The position numbers were made by a program, and so were the translations under genes. A stretch of 64,000 bases of DNA from Demequina litoralis (GTDB taxonomy: Bacteria > Actinomycetota > Actinomycetes > Actinomycetales > Demequinaceae). The stretch lies in the NCBI RefSeq assembly GCF_030418455.1, contig NZ_JAUHPW010000010.1:1-64000 (forward strand). Reading direction: 5' to 3'. The notes under the pieces were generated by a model. The model worked only from the letters and a program-made list of their open reading frames with translations. It was not told the DNA's origin and made no database searches. Positions 26,813-35,726 of the stretch are shown piece by piece (within the stretch, counting starts at the first letter, position 1; each line of letters begins with the position of its first letter).

Positions 26813-28606
26813 TCAGGCCTCGGCGACGACCTCGACGTCGACGATGTCGCAGATCACCGTGCCCGCGGAGACTCCGACGCCCACGCCGGCCGCGAGCGAG
26901 CGCACCACGCCCGCGCGGTGCGCGGTGAGCGGCTGCTCCATCTTCATCGCCTCGAGCACCACGACGAGGTCGCCCTCGGCGACCGCGGCGCCCTCCTCGA
27001 CGGCGACCTTCACGATGGTGCCCTGCATCGGCGAGGCGAGGGTGGTGCCGTTGCCGGCCGCGCGCGCGGCGCCGTTGCCCGACCGCCGCATCGGCCGGCG
27101 TCCGGCCTTGCGCGCGTTGGCCCGGCCCGCCTGTGCGAGCGACGCGGGCAGGACCACCTCGAGGCGCTTGCCGCCCACCTCGACGACGACGCGCTCGGTG
27201 GCGGCTGCCTCCGCATCGTCCGCCGCGGGTGCCGCGGGCGCGAGGCCGGCGACGGTGTCGGCGAACTCGGACTCGATCCACGTCGTGTAGACGGCGAAGC
27301 CGCCGATCGCGGTGAACTCGGGGGCGTCGAGCACGGCGCGGTGGAAGGGGAGGACGGTGGGGATGCCCTCGACGGTCATCTCGGCGAGCGCGCGGCGGGC
27401 GCGGGCGAGCGCCTGGTCGCGGGTCGCGCCGGTGACGATGACCTTGGCGATCATCGAGTCGAAGTTGCCGGACACGGTATCGCCCTCGGCGACGCCCGCG
27501 TCGACGCGCACGCCAGGCCCGGAGGGGAAGCGCAGCGTGGTGAGGCGGCCCGGCGCGGGCATGAAGCCCTGGGCGGGGTCCTCGCCGTTGATGCGGAACT
27601 CGATCGAGTGGCCTCGGGCCTCCGGGGCGAGGTGCTCGATCGAGCCGCCCGCGGCGATGCGGAACTGCTCGAGCACGAGGTCGACGCCGGTGACCTCCTC
27701 GGTGACGGGGTGCTCGACCTGGAGGCGCGTGTTGACCTCGAGGAAGCTGATGGTGCCGTCCGAGCCCACGAGGAACTCGCACGTGCCGGCCCCCTGGTAG
27801 CCGGCCTCCTGGAGGATCGCGACGGAGGCCTCGACCAGGCGCGCGTTCTGCTCGTCCGAGAGGTACGGCGCGGGCGCCTCCTCCACGAGCTTCTGGTGGC
27901 GGCGCTGCAGCGAGCAGTCGCGGGTCGACACCACGCGCACGTTCCCGTGCGCGTCCGCGAGGCACTGCGTCTCGACGTGGCGCGGCTTGTCGAGGAAGCG
28001 CTCGACGAAGCACTCGCCGCGCCCGAAGGCGGCGACGGCCTCGCGCGTGGCGGAGTCGAACAGCTCGGGGATCTCCTCGAGCGTGCGGGCGACCTTGAGG
28101 CCGCGGCCGCCGCCGCCGAAGGCCGCCTTGATCGCGACCGGGAGGCCGTGCTCCCGCGCGAAGGCGACCACCTCGTCGGCGGTCTCGACGGGGTCCGGGG
28201 TGCCCGGCACCAGCGGGGCGCCGGCGCGCTGCGCGATGTGGCGCGCGCTCACCTTGTCGCCGAGGCCGTCGATCGCCTCGGGGGAGGGGCCGATCCACGT
28301 CAGGCCCGCGTCGACGACCGCGCGGGCGAAGTCGGAGTTCTCGGCGAGGAAGCCGTAGCCGGGGTGCACGGCCTCGGCGCCCGAGCGGCGGGCCGCGTCG
28401 ACGATCTTCGCGATGTCGAGGTAGGTCTCGCGGGCGGTGGCGCCGCCGAGCGCGTACGCCTCGTCGGCGAGGGACACGTGCGGGGCGTCGCGGTCCGGGT
28501 CCGCGTACACCGCCACGGATCGCAGGCCCGCGTCCGCGCAGGCGCGGATGATGCGGACGGCGATCTCGCCACGGTTCGCGATGAGCACGGAGGAGAAGGC
28601 AGTCAC
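26813..28606 (-). CDS. accA: Acyl-CoA carboxylase alpha subunit (biotin carboxylase + BCCP)
   Basis: A 597-residue biotin-dependent subunit. The biotin carboxylase domain starts [12 protein letters not shown] (residues 6-17), with the glycine-rich ATP loop F-G-G-G-G-R-G and [10 protein letters not shown] near residue 285. The C-terminal carrier domain has the biotinylated lysine in E-A-M-K-M-E-Q near residue 565. The GTG at 28606 is chosen because TACGGT lies six bases upstream and I-A-N-R-G-E follows at the usual distance. The partner beta and epsilon subunits and BirA are encoded at 35484-38201. Confidence 0.93.
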   Translation of the reverse strand: MTAFSSVLIANRGEIAVRIIRACADAGLRSVAVYADPDRDAPHVSLADEAYALGGATARETYLDIAKIVDAARRSGAEAVHPGYGFLAENSDFARAVVDAGLTWIGPSPEAIDGLGDKVSARHIAQRAGAPLVPGTPDPVETADEVVAFAREHGLPVAIKAAFGGGGRGLKVARTLEEIPELFDSATREAVAAFGRGECFVERFLDKPRHVETQCLADAHGNVRVVSTRDCSLQRRHQKLVEEAPAPYLSDEQNARLVEASVAILQEAGYQGAGTCEFLVGSDGTISFLEVNTRLQVEHPVTEEVTGVDLVLEQFRIAAGGSIEHLAPEARGHSIEFRINGEDPAQGFMPAPGRLTTLRFPSGPGVRVDAGVAEGDTVSGNFDSMIAKVIVTGATRDQALARARRALAEMTVEGIPTVLPFHRAVLDAPEFTAIGGFAVYTTWIESEFADTVAGLAPAAPAADDAEAAATERVVVEVGGKRLEVVLPASLAQAGRANARKAGRRPMRRSGNGAARAAGNGTTLASPMQGTIVKVAVEEGAAVAEGDLVVVLEAMKMEQPLTAHRAGVVRSLAAGVGVGVSAGTVICDIVDVEVVAEA

Positions 28607-28611
28607 CCCGA

Positions 28612-28788
28612 AACCGTAGCGCGGGGCTTCGGGCCTTCCCTGGCGCGTCGGGGTCCCGGGACCTAAGTCTGTGCGCGGCTCTAAGCGTGCGGCCCGCCGC
28701 TTGTGGGGTATCGACAAGGAAATGCGGGACGATGCGCGGCTACGGGGTCGTAGGTTGTGTCGCCTCTACAAACCGGCAGCGGGCCGGG
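28612..28788. promoter_or_regulatory. Gap with the leaderless biotin-carboxylase promoter and a decamer copy
   Basis: TACGGT (complement of 28613-28618) ends six bases before the GTG of the biotin carboxylase gene. The remaining bases hold one decamer copy at 28727 and no credible reading frame or stable hairpin that I can see. Confidence 0.4.
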
Positions 28789-29430
28789 TCAGCCCCGGAG
28801 CTCGTGGAAGGCGACGTCGAGCTCGCCGAGCAGGCCGCGCAGCAGCGGCAGGCTCACGCCCACGACGCCGTGGTAGTCGCCCTCGATCGCCTCGACGTAC
28901 GGGCCGCCCAGGCCGTCCACGGTGAACGCGCCGGCGACGCGCAGCGGCTCCCCGGTCGCGACGTAGGCCTCGATCTCCGCGTCGGCGAGGTCCGCGAAGC
29001 GGACCACCGTCGACGACGTAGCGCCGAGCGTGCCGCCGGTGCCGTCCTCGCGGTCGTCGACGAGCCAGTGGCCGGTGTGCAGCACGCCGGTGCGGCCGCG
29101 CATCGCGCGCCAGCGCGCGATCGCGTCGGCGGCGTCCACGGGCTTGCCGAGGATGTCGCCGTCGAGCTCGAGCATGGAGTCGCAGCCCAGCACGATCGCC
29201 TCGGTGTCGTGCAGCTCCGCCACCGTCACGGCCTTGGCGCGCGCGAGGACGAGCACCGCGTCGTCCGGCTCGAGCGGGCCCCAGCCGGCGGCCTCGTGCT
29301 CGACCCGCGCCGTCTCGAGCGCGGCGTCCTCGTCGACCGCGCTCACGATGACGCGCGGCTCGACGCCCGCCGAGCGGAGCGTCGAGAGGCGGGCGGGGGA
29401 CTGCGACGCGAGGACGAGGGGGACGGGCAT
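28789..29430 (-). CDS. maf: Maf-family nucleoside triphosphate pyrophosphatase
   Basis: A 213-residue house-cleaning enzyme that hydrolyses non-canonical or excess nucleotides. The N-terminal signature L-A-S-Q-S-P-A-R-L-S-T-L-R (residues 6-18) is diagnostic; G-C-D-S-M, G-K-P and G-A-F-T-V-D-G-L-G-G follow in the right order. A leaderless -10 TAGGCT lies six bases before the ATG, overlapping the end of the MFS gene upstream. Length is normal. Confidence 0.93.
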   Translation of the reverse strand: MPVPLVLASQSPARLSTLRSAGVEPRVIVSAVDEDAALETARVEHEAAGWGPLEPDDAVLVLARAKAVTVAELHDTEAIVLGCDSMLELDGDILGKPVDAADAIARWRAMRGRTGVLHTGHWLVDDREDGTGGTLGATSSTVVRFADLADAEIEAYVATGEPLRVAGAFTVDGLGGPYVEAIEGDYHGVVGVSLPLLRGLLGELDVAFHELRG

Positions 29431-29439
29431 GCGGCGAGC

Positions 29440-31059
29440 CTAGTGCGCGGCGACGTCGACGGGCTCGTCGTCCGCCGCATCGTCCACGGGCTCCGCGCTG
29501 AGCGAGCGCTCGCCTCGCGGCAGCGCCACGAGCATCACGACGGCGGTGACGCCGGCGATGATCGCGGAGATGAGCATCGCGTGCTGGTTGGCGTCCATGA
29601 AGGCCGCGCGCGCCGCCTCCGCGATCGCCTCGCCGCCCTCGCCCATCTGCGACGTCACCGCGATCGCGCCCGCGAGCGAGTCCTGGACCGCGCCGGCCGC
29701 CTGCGCGGGGAGGTCGCGAGCCACCGAGGCGATGTTGTCGGTGTACGCGTTCGCGATCATCGAGCCGAGCACCGCGATGCCGAGCGAGGCGCCCAGCTCG
29801 CGCGTGGTGTCGTTCATGGCCGAGCCCATGCCGGAGCGGTTGCGCGGCACCGAGGACATCAGCATGTTGGTGGCGGGCGTCATCACCATCGCCATGCCGA
29901 GCGTGACGATGCTCATCGCGATGAGGAAGTCCCAGTACGACGGCACGGTGGGCCACGTCGTCATGAGCAGGAAGCCGCCCGCGATGATGCCGAGGCCGGG
30001 CACCACGGTCCACCGCGTGCCCACCTTCTCGACGAGGCGCGGGATCATCGGGCCCACGATCATCATGGGCAGCATCGACGGGATGAAGGCCAGCGAGGTG
30101 GTGAGGGCGTCGTAGCCCATCACCAGCTGGAAGATCTGGGTCATGCCGAAGAAGGCGCCCATCATCGCGAAGAACGTGAGGGTCACGGACACGACCGACA
30201 GCGAGAAGCGCGCGCGACGGAACAGCGTGAGGTCGATCATGGGGAAGCGCGCGCGCGTCTCGCGGACGAGGAACAGCGCGAGCGCGACGGCGCCGCCGGC
30301 CGCGGCGACGACCGTGAGGCTGTCGTCCCAGCCGTGCGACGGCACCTCCATGATCGTGTAGACGAGGCCGGCGAGGGCCGCGGTGATGAGGGCGCCGCCC
30401 AGCCAATCGACGGGCGTGCGCTTCTCGTCGACGGACTCGGGGACGATGCGGGCGGCCACGACGAGCGAGGCGACGCCGAACACGGCGCCCAGCAGGAACG
30501 CCGAGTGCCAGTCGAAGAAGTGCAGCAGCACACCGGTGAGGACCGAGCCGATCATCATGCCGACGCCGGCGACCGCCGACCAGATCGCGATCGCCTTGGG
30601 GCGCTCCTTCGAGGGGAAGACCACGTTGACGAGCGACAGCGTGGTGGGCATGACGAGCGCGCCGCCGATGCCCATGACCGCGCGCGAGGCGATGAGCTCC
30701 GCGCCGGTGGTCGCGAAGAAGGGCGCGTACGCGGAGGAGGCGACGAAGATCGCGAGGCCGATCATCATGACGCGCTTGCGGCCGTAGCGGTCCGCGATGG
30801 CCGCAGCGACGAACAGCAGCGAGGCGAAGACGAGGGCGAAGGCCTCGACCACCCAGGTCATCTGGAGCTGCGTGAGCTCGAACTCGACCGCCAGGTCGGG
30901 CAGCGCGAGGTTGAGGCTCATGTTCGCGATCATCGCGGTCATGAGCGCGAAGCAGAGGGTGGCAAGGATCGCCCATCGGCGGCGGTAGGTCGACTCCGTG
31001 ATGCCCTCGGCAAGGGCGTCCTCGAGGTTGGCGTGCATCGCGTCGGGCTGCTGGGGCAC
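29440..31059 (-). CDS. MFS drug exporter, DHA2 (14-helix) family
   Basis: A 539-residue major facilitator with about 14 hydrophobic segments. Motif A appears as A-D-R-Y-G-R-K-R near residue 80 and motif C-like stretches occur around G-V-L-T-G. Such QacA-type carriers export cationic drugs with protons; the substrate is unknown. A MarR gene is divergent, with operator-like repeats between, so substrate-induced derepression is likely. The start lacks an obvious strong ribosome site. The decamer at 30441 is read Arg-Ile-Val-Pro. Confidence 0.9.
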   Translation of the reverse strand: MPQQPDAMHANLEDALAEGITESTYRRRWAILATLCFALMTAMIANMSLNLALPDLAVEFELTQLQMTWVVEAFALVFASLLFVAAAIADRYGRKRVMMIGLAIFVASSAYAPFFATTGAELIASRAVMGIGGALVMPTTLSLVNVVFPSKERPKAIAIWSAVAGVGMMIGSVLTGVLLHFFDWHSAFLLGAVFGVASLVVAARIVPESVDEKRTPVDWLGGALITAALAGLVYTIMEVPSHGWDDSLTVVAAAGGAVALALFLVRETRARFPMIDLTLFRRARFSLSVVSVTLTFFAMMGAFFGMTQIFQLVMGYDALTTSLAFIPSMLPMMIVGPMIPRLVEKVGTRWTVVPGLGIIAGGFLLMTTWPTVPSYWDFLIAMSIVTLGMAMVMTPATNMLMSSVPRNRSGMGSAMNDTTRELGASLGIAVLGSMIANAYTDNIASVARDLPAQAAGAVQDSLAGAIAVTSQMGEGGEAIAEAARAAFMDANQHAMLISAIIAGVTAVVMLVALPRGERSLSAEPVDDAADDEPVDVAAH

Positions 31060-31124
31060 TCGTGCTCCTGGGGAAGGCGGGGCGGGGAAGGCCCCTGCGA
31101 GGGGCCTTCGCTAAGGTACTTCCA

Positions 31125-31162
31125 GTGAGGTGAACTATCAAGTTCGTGTGAGGCGAAGTATC
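31125..31162. promoter_or_regulatory. Operator region between the MFS and MarR genes
   Basis: Two direct repeats, GTGAGGTGAACTATC (31125-31139) and GTGAGGCGAAGTATC (31148-31162), match in 13 of 15 bases. Overlapping the first is the inverted repeat GAACT-N4-AGTTC (31132-31145), the usual form of a MarR site. Both lie in the 112-base divergent gap, so one site could control both genes. Confidence 0.6.
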
Positions 31163-31171
31163 GGAGGGGTC

Positions 31172-31615
31172 ATGGCGCGCGAGTCCGCGGTCGAGGAGGT
31201 CGTCGAGCTCCAGGGCCGCCTCATGCGCTCCTCCGTCCGCCACCAGGCGCGCACGCTCGTCGAGGAGGGGCTGACCCCCGTGCAGTTCCACCTGCTCATG
31301 TGCCTGCACGAGCGGCCCGGCATGCCCACGGCCGAGGCCGCCGACGCGACCGGGCTGCGCCCCAACATCGCCTCCGGCGTGGTCCAGCGGCTCGTCGAGC
31401 GCGGGTGGGTGGAGCGCGGGTCGGCGCCCGAGGACGGCCGCGTGCGGCTGCTGTCGCTCACCGCCGAGGGCGTGGCGCTCGTGGAGCAGGCGGTCGAGGA
31501 GGCCGAGCGCGGCTTCGTCGAGCATCTCGACGCGCTGAGCGACGAGCAGATCCTCCAGCTGCGGGGGATCCTCGCAACGATCCTCGCCGCCGGCGAGGCG
31601 GGGCAAAGCGCCTGA
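31172..31615 (+). CDS. MarR-family transcriptional regulator
   Basis: A 147-residue winged-helix repressor. The helix-turn-helix lies near residues 50-80 (P-T-A-E-A-A-D-A-T-G-L-R-P-N-I-A-S-G), followed by the wing D-G-R-V-R-L-L-S-L-T. The ATG at 31172 is chosen for its GGAGGGG ribosome site. Its divergent neighbour is a DHA2 exporter with an operator between, the classic autoregulated efflux arrangement. Confidence 0.9.
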   Translation: MARESAVEEVVELQGRLMRSSVRHQARTLVEEGLTPVQFHLLMCLHERPGMPTAEAADATGLRPNIASGVVQRLVERGWVERGSAPEDGRVRLLSLTAEGVALVEQAVEEAERGFVEHLDALSDEQILQLRGILATILAAGEAGQSA

Positions 31616-31665
31616 ATAACGTGGCTATAGTGAGGGTTGCGTCAACATTTGCGGGATGGGGGGAC

Positions 31666-32127
31666 ATGATGGACGAGCGTGATGGGCGTGACGAGCTGCT
31701 GGAGGCGGCCTGCGATGCGCTGGTCGTCTTCCTGCGACGGTCGGTGCCCCGCACCGCGGAGACGGTGGCGAGCCTGGGGCTCACCCTCCACCAGTTCCGC
31801 GCGCTGGTGATCCTGTACGCCGAGGACGGCTGCACCACGACGGACCTCGCGGACGCGGTGGGCGTGCACCCGTCGGTCGCGACCGGCATCGTGCAGCGGA
31901 TGGTCCAGCGCGGGCTGTTCGAGCGCCACGAGGACCCGGTCGACCGGCGCATCCGGCGCCTCACCCTCACCCCGATGGGCCGCGAGCTCGCCGGCGAGGT
32001 CGTGGGCGACGCGCGCCAGCAGCGCCGCCGCCAGCTCGAGGCGCTCGACGACGCGCAGCTCCAGCAGGCGCGCGAGCTGCTCGACACCATGCTCGCGGGC
32101 CTGGACAAGGCCCGCACCGAGGTCTGA
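31666..32127 (+). CDS. Second MarR-family transcriptional regulator
   Basis: A 153-residue winged-helix protein, 50 bases after the first MarR gene. The recognition region is D-L-A-D-A-V-G-V-H-P-S-V-A-T-G and the wing D-P-V-D-R-R-I-R-R-L-T-L. The two tandem regulators are clearly different in sequence and may answer to different ligands. The start may be either of two adjacent ATGs (31666 or 31669); TATAGT at 31627 could be its own -10. Its targets are unknown; feoAB follows convergently. Confidence 0.88.
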   Translation: MMDERDGRDELLEAACDALVVFLRRSVPRTAETVASLGLTLHQFRALVILYAEDGCTTTDLADAVGVHPSVATGIVQRMVQRGLFERHEDPVDRRIRRLTLTPMGRELAGEVVGDARQQRRRQLEALDDAQLQQARELLDTMLAGLDKARTEV

Positions 32128-32140
32128 GCGGTCGCTCCCC

Positions 32141-32353
32141 TCAGCGCGCGAGCGGGCAGCCCGCGCAGACCGGGGAGCCGCCGGGCGTGCATGTGCCGCA
32201 TGCGGCGCTCGCGCGGATGACGAGGCCGAGGCGCTCGCCCTCGGCGGCCGCGGTCTCGGCGAGGTCCAGCGGGATGCCGAGCGCGCGTGCCGCGGCTCGG
32301 GGGCTCTCGCCCGCGGCGAGGCGCTCCATCACCGCGCCGAACGCGCCGGTCAC
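32141..32353 (-). CDS. Small cysteine-rich protein in the feo operon (FeoC-like role?)
   Basis: A 70-residue protein whose GTG overlaps the feoB stop (GTGA). The first half resembles a helix-turn-helix (S-P-R-A-A-A-R-A-L-G-I-P-L-D-L-A-E-T), and the end has four cysteines as C-G-T-C-T-P and C-A-G-C. This matches the logic of FeoC (winged helix plus cysteine cluster), but the sequence is too short to assign firmly. The four cysteines could bind an iron-sulfur cluster or zinc. Confidence 0.65.
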   Translation of the reverse strand: MTGAFGAVMERLAAGESPRAAARALGIPLDLAETAAAEGERLGLVIRASAACGTCTPGGSPVCAGCPLAR

Positions 32354-34233
32354 AGCAGCCTCCCCACCTGGAACACCGCGGTCGCGAGCGCGTACGCCAT
32401 CGCGAGCTGCGCGCCCGCGGCGCCTGCGGTCCACCGCCAGCCGTAGAGCCGCCGCTGCTCGGCGAGCGTCGCCATGCACGGCAGGTACGCCAGCACGAAG
32501 ATCATGAACGCCAGGCCCGCCGCCCCTGCGGCGCCGCCCGAGGTCTGCTCGACAGTCGCCCGGACCTGCTCGCCGAGGGTCTCGGTCGAGCCGGAGCCCG
32601 GGTCCTCGAGGGCGTAGGACTGGGCGAGGGCGCCCACCGTGACCTCCTTGGCCGCCACCCCGGAGACCAGCGACGCCGCGATGTGCCAGTCGTCGAGGCC
32701 CATGGGTGCGAGCGCGGGCGCGAGGGCCGTGGCCGTGGCGCCGTAGACCGAGTCCTGCACGGGCACGTCGGCGAGATCGTGGCCGCCGCGCACCGGGATC
32801 GCCTGAAGGACCCACAGCGCCGCGACGGCGACCAGGATCACGGTGCCGGCCTTGCGCACGAACGAGACGACGCGCGCCCACACCCCCAGCGCCAGCGTGC
32901 GCAGGTGCGGCCGTTGGTAGTCGGGCAGGGCGATGATGAGCGGCTCGGGCCGCACGTCCCGCAGCGCGGTGCGCCGCGCCGCCAGCCCGAAGAGCACGAC
33001 GAGCGCGATCGACACGAGGTACATCCCGAACACGACGGTGCCCGCGTGGCCGGGGAAGAAGGTCTGCGCGAGCAGCAGGTACACCGTGAGGCGCGCGGTG
33101 CACGAGGTCAGCGGCACCATGAGCCCGGTGAGGAGGCGTTGGCGCGCGTGCGGCAGCACCGCGGTCGCCGACAGCGCCGGCACGTTGCAGCCGAAGCCGA
33201 CGATGAGCGGCAGCATCGCGCGCCCGTCGAGGCCGATCGCCCGCATCGCCCGGTCCGCGACCACCGCGACGCGTGCGAGGTAGCCGCTCGACTCGAGGAT
33301 CGTCACCGAGGCGAACATGATCGCCATGAGGGGGATGAACGACACCACCGCCCCCACGCCGGCGATGAGGCCGCCGATGGCGAACGACTCGAGCCACGCG
33401 GGTGCGTGCAGCGCCTCGAGCGCCCAGGTCGCGGCACCCGTGAGCGGTCCGTCGACCAGCGCGGCGGCGCCGTCCATGAGCGGCGCGGCCACCGCGGTCG
33501 TGAGCTGGAAGACCGCCCAGACGACCGCGAGGAAGACAGGCACGCCGGCCCACGGGTTGAGGAGCACGCGGTCGATGCGGTCGGAGAGGGTCTCGCGGGC
33601 CTCCTCGGGCGAGAGCGCCGCATCGGCCACACGCTCGATCCAGTCGAAGATCTGCTGCGCGTGCGCGAGCTCGTCGCCGAGCTCGTGGTCGCGAGGCCGC
33701 GGGTCGATGCCGGCGACCCGCGGGCGGGTGCGCAGCGCCTCCTCCACGGTGGCGGCGAGCATGCGGGCGCCCGCGCCGGTGCGCCCGTTGACCTCGACCA
33801 CCGGCACCCCGAGCGCGGCCGTCAACGCCTCGTGATCGGGGCGCAGCCCGCGCGCGGACGCGAGGTCGGTCATGGTGAGCGCGGCCACCACGGGCCGGCC
33901 CGCACGCGCGACCTGGCCGAGCACGTACAGCGATCGGCTGAGCGCGGTCGCGTCGAGCACCACGACGGCGAGGTCGTGCCCCGCGTCGGAGACGGCGTCC
34001 GCCGCCACCTGCTCGTCGGGCGAGCGGGCGATGAGCGAGTACGTGCCGGGCAGGTCGACGAGCGTGACGTCGACGTCCCCGGCGCGCCAGGTGCCCTCCG
34101 CCAGGCCGATGGTGGTGCCGGGCGCGTTGACCACGCGCTGGCGCGCGCCGGTGAGCTGGTTGAACAGCGTCGACTTGCCCACGTTGGGGTTGCCGACCAG
34201 CAGGACGGAGGCGGCGCGGGTGGCCGTGGTCAT
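32350..34233 (-). CDS. feoB: Ferrous iron transporter FeoB
   Basis: A 627-residue protein with an N-terminal GTPase and a C-terminal membrane domain. G1 is G-N-P-N-V-G-K-S-T at residues 14-22, G3 is D-L-P-G-T-Y-S near residue 60, and G4 reads T-M-T-D rather than the canonical N-x-x-D. The membrane part has about eight helices, with the two Gate-type segments around G-F-G-C-N-V-P-A and a cysteine-bearing S-C-T-A-R-L. It is on the short side for FeoB. The ATG overlaps the feoA stop. Confidence 0.94.
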   Translation of the reverse strand: MTTATRAASVLLVGNPNVGKSTLFNQLTGARQRVVNAPGTTIGLAEGTWRAGDVDVTLVDLPGTYSLIARSPDEQVAADAVSDAGHDLAVVVLDATALSRSLYVLGQVARAGRPVVAALTMTDLASARGLRPDHEALTAALGVPVVEVNGRTGAGARMLAATVEEALRTRPRVAGIDPRPRDHELGDELAHAQQIFDWIERVADAALSPEEARETLSDRIDRVLLNPWAGVPVFLAVVWAVFQLTTAVAAPLMDGAAALVDGPLTGAATWALEALHAPAWLESFAIGGLIAGVGAVVSFIPLMAIMFASVTILESSGYLARVAVVADRAMRAIGLDGRAMLPLIVGFGCNVPALSATAVLPHARQRLLTGLMVPLTSCTARLTVYLLLAQTFFPGHAGTVVFGMYLVSIALVVLFGLAARRTALRDVRPEPLIIALPDYQRPHLRTLALGVWARVVSFVRKAGTVILVAVAALWVLQAIPVRGGHDLADVPVQDSVYGATATALAPALAPMGLDDWHIAASLVSGVAAKEVTVGALAQSYALEDPGSGSTETLGEQVRATVEQTSGGAAGAAGLAFMIFVLAYLPCMATLAEQRRLYGWRWTAGAAGAQLAMAYALATAVFQVGRLL

Positions 34234-34451
34234 GCGGGGTCCACCTCGATGAGCGCGGAGGTCCGGCGGTCCACCGCGACGCGGGCGCCCGCGACCGCGA
34301 CGACGCGGGCGCCCGAGGCGGCGCGGCCCGCGAGGCGGATGCGGGTGCCGGGGCGGAGCCCCATCTCCCTCAGGCGCAACGCGATGGGCGCGTCGGCGCT
34401 GATGGCGCGGATGCGGGCGACGTCGCCCGGGGCGAGGGACTGGAGCTGCAC
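34230..34451 (-). CDS. feoA: Ferrous iron transport protein FeoA
   Basis: A 73-residue SH3-like protein needed for FeoB activity. The start L-A-P-G-D-V-A-R-I and the L-R-E-M-G-L-R-P-G block are family signatures. I place the start at the GTG at 34451 because TACGAT lies six bases upstream. An in-frame TTG at 34472 would add seven residues but would put the start inside the iron box and after the -10. Confidence 0.88.
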   Translation of the reverse strand: MQLQSLAPGDVARIRAISADAPIALRLREMGLRPGTRIRLAGRAASGARVVAVAGARVAVDRRTSALIEVDPA

Positions 34452-34457
34452 CCGACC

Positions 34458-34488
34458 ATCGTATTTACGCAAGGTGAGGCTTGCCTAA
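34458..34488 (-). promoter_or_regulatory. Iron-box operator and leaderless promoter of feoAB
   Basis: On the minus strand TTAGGCAAGCCTCACCTTG (34470-34488) matches 13 of 19 positions of the DtxR/IdeR consensus, with the dyad TTAGG...CACCT kept. The -10 TACGAT (34458-34463) follows and ends six bases before the GTG start. The box covers the -35/spacer region, so repression under iron-replete conditions is expected. Confidence 0.7.
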
Positions 34489-34509
34489 GTACCTAGGTCC
34501 CGGGTGGAC

Positions 34510-34839
34510 TCAGGAGGAGCGGCGTCGTGCCCCGAGGATCGCCGCCGCGGCGAGGCCCGCGACCAGCGCGCCCTGCACGAGCACCCACCGTCCCGCGGGC
34601 CCGGGGCGGCTCGCGCCCATGACGTCGCCGGCCGCGCGCGACGCCATGAGCGTCCCGCGCGACGCGAAGGACATCACCGAACCGATGCTCGCGGTGCTGG
34701 CGAGGCTGAAGGCCGAGAACGCCGAGCCGATCGACGCGATCGACGCGAACGAGCCCACGGACAGGATCGACAGCGTCGAGCCGCGGCTCGCGATCGACAG
34801 GAACGAGTCCTCGGAGGCGAGGGACCATTGCGCGCTCAT
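34510..34839 (-). CDS. Serine-rich pseudo-repeat protein with a C-terminal membrane helix
   Basis: A 109-residue protein I do not assign to a function. Residues about 10-62 repeat a roughly six-residue pattern of small residues and Ile/Phe, such as S-I-A-S-R-G-S, S-I-L-S-V-G-S and S-I-A-S-I-G-S, which would suit a beta-solenoid. A membrane helix follows (V-L-V-Q-G-A-L-V-A-G-L-A-A-A-A-I-L-G) with an R-R-R end, so the repeats should lie outside or in the membrane interface. It precedes feoA on the same strand but has a separate 5' region with GGAGG very close to the ATG. Confidence 0.65.
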   Translation of the reverse strand: MSAQWSLASEDSFLSIASRGSTLSILSVGSFASIASIGSAFSAFSLASTASIGSVMSFASRGTLMASRAAGDVMGASRPGPAGRWVLVQGALVAGLAAAAILGARRRSS

Positions 34840-34884
34840 GCCTCCATCGTCGCGCGGACCGGCCGCGCGCGCGAGGGGCGGGCG

Positions 34885-35487
34885 TCAGCGCGGCGCGTCG
34901 TGCGGCGCGATCGAGTCCCGCGCGATCTCCAGCGCGGCCTTCCACGTCGCGGGCAGCTCCCGCGCGTAGCCGATCGCGGTGTGCTGGCGTGCGAGCACCG
35001 GCGGGTATGCGCCCTGGGTGTCGAGCCCGACGCTGCGGCACAGCCACATCGCGCGCGGCACGTGGAACTCCTGCGTGCAGACGATGACGCTGGCGAGCCC
35101 GAGCCGGTCGCGTGCGTTGCGCGCCGATGCGCGCGTGTCGTGACCCGAGCCGTCGCGCACCAGCGCATCGGCCGGGACCGCGAGCTCGAGGGCGGTGCGT
35201 TCCATAGCCTCGGTCTCGTCGAGGCCCTCGCGGTTGTGCGCGGCGCCGGTGAGCACCAGCACCGGCACGAGCCCCCGGTGGTAGAGCGCCGCTCCGGCCT
35301 CGACGCGCTGGCGCAGGAACCGCGACGGGCGGCCGTCGGGCCACACGCGGGCTCCGAGCACGAGCGCCGCGTCGGCCGGCCGGAACGCGTCCGAGCCCGC
35401 CGGATGGCGGTCGCGGAGGGACGATGCGCGGGCGTAGGCCTGCGGCGCGGCCAGGCCGGCGAGGGCGAGGGGGAGCAGCCGCCTCAT
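34885..35487 (-). CDS. SanA/YdcF-like protein (DUF218 domain)
   Basis: A 200-residue protein with an N-terminal hydrophobic segment ([14 protein letters not shown]) and a DUF218 fold. Visible motifs are A-A-L-V-L-G-A-R-V, V-L-T-G-A-A-H-N, T-R-A-S-A-R-N-A and V-C-T-Q-E-F-H-V-P-R-A. SanA-type proteins affect envelope permeability; the chemistry is unknown. The ATG at 35487 overlaps the accE stop (ATGA), so I prefer it over an ATG six codons upstream. A decamer copy at 35419 is read Ala-Ser-Ser. Confidence 0.85.
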   Translation of the reverse strand: MRRLLPLALAGLAAPQAYARASSLRDRHPAGSDAFRPADAALVLGARVWPDGRPSRFLRQRVEAGAALYHRGLVPVLVLTGAAHNREGLDETEAMERTALELAVPADALVRDGSGHDTRASARNARDRLGLASVIVCTQEFHVPRAMWLCRSVGLDTQGAYPPVLARQHTAIGYARELPATWKAALEIARDSIAPHDAPR

Positions 35488-35726
35488 CGCAGCGAGTGGC
35501 GCCACGCGGACCCGCCGCGCGCGAGGGGGAGCGGGCCGCGGTAGCCGCGCAGCGTGCGCGACCGGTCCATCCAGGCCGAGCGCGGGCTGCCGGGCTCCTC
35601 CGCATCGTCCCCCGCGGCGGAGGCCATCGCGGCCGCCGCCGCGACGAGCGCCGCCAGCTCGGCCTCGTCGGGGGTGCCGCGCACCACCTTGAGGCCGGCC
35701 GCGGCGCTCAGCGCGTCCTCGGTCAC
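35484..35726 (-). CDS. accE: Acyl-CoA carboxylase epsilon subunit
   Basis: An 80-residue acidic protein. The block [16 protein letters not shown] near residues 12-27 is the actinobacterial AccE/PccE signature. The GTG overlaps the beta-subunit stop (GTGA). The epsilon peptide stabilises the alpha-beta complex. Part of the C-terminus (D-D-A-E-E-P-G at the decamer copy 35601, then basic residues) is low-complexity. Confidence 0.88.
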   Translation of the reverse strand: MTEDALSAAAGLKVVRGTPDEAELAALVAAAAAMASAAGDDAEEPGSPRSAWMDRSRTLRGYRGPLPLARGGSAWRHSLR

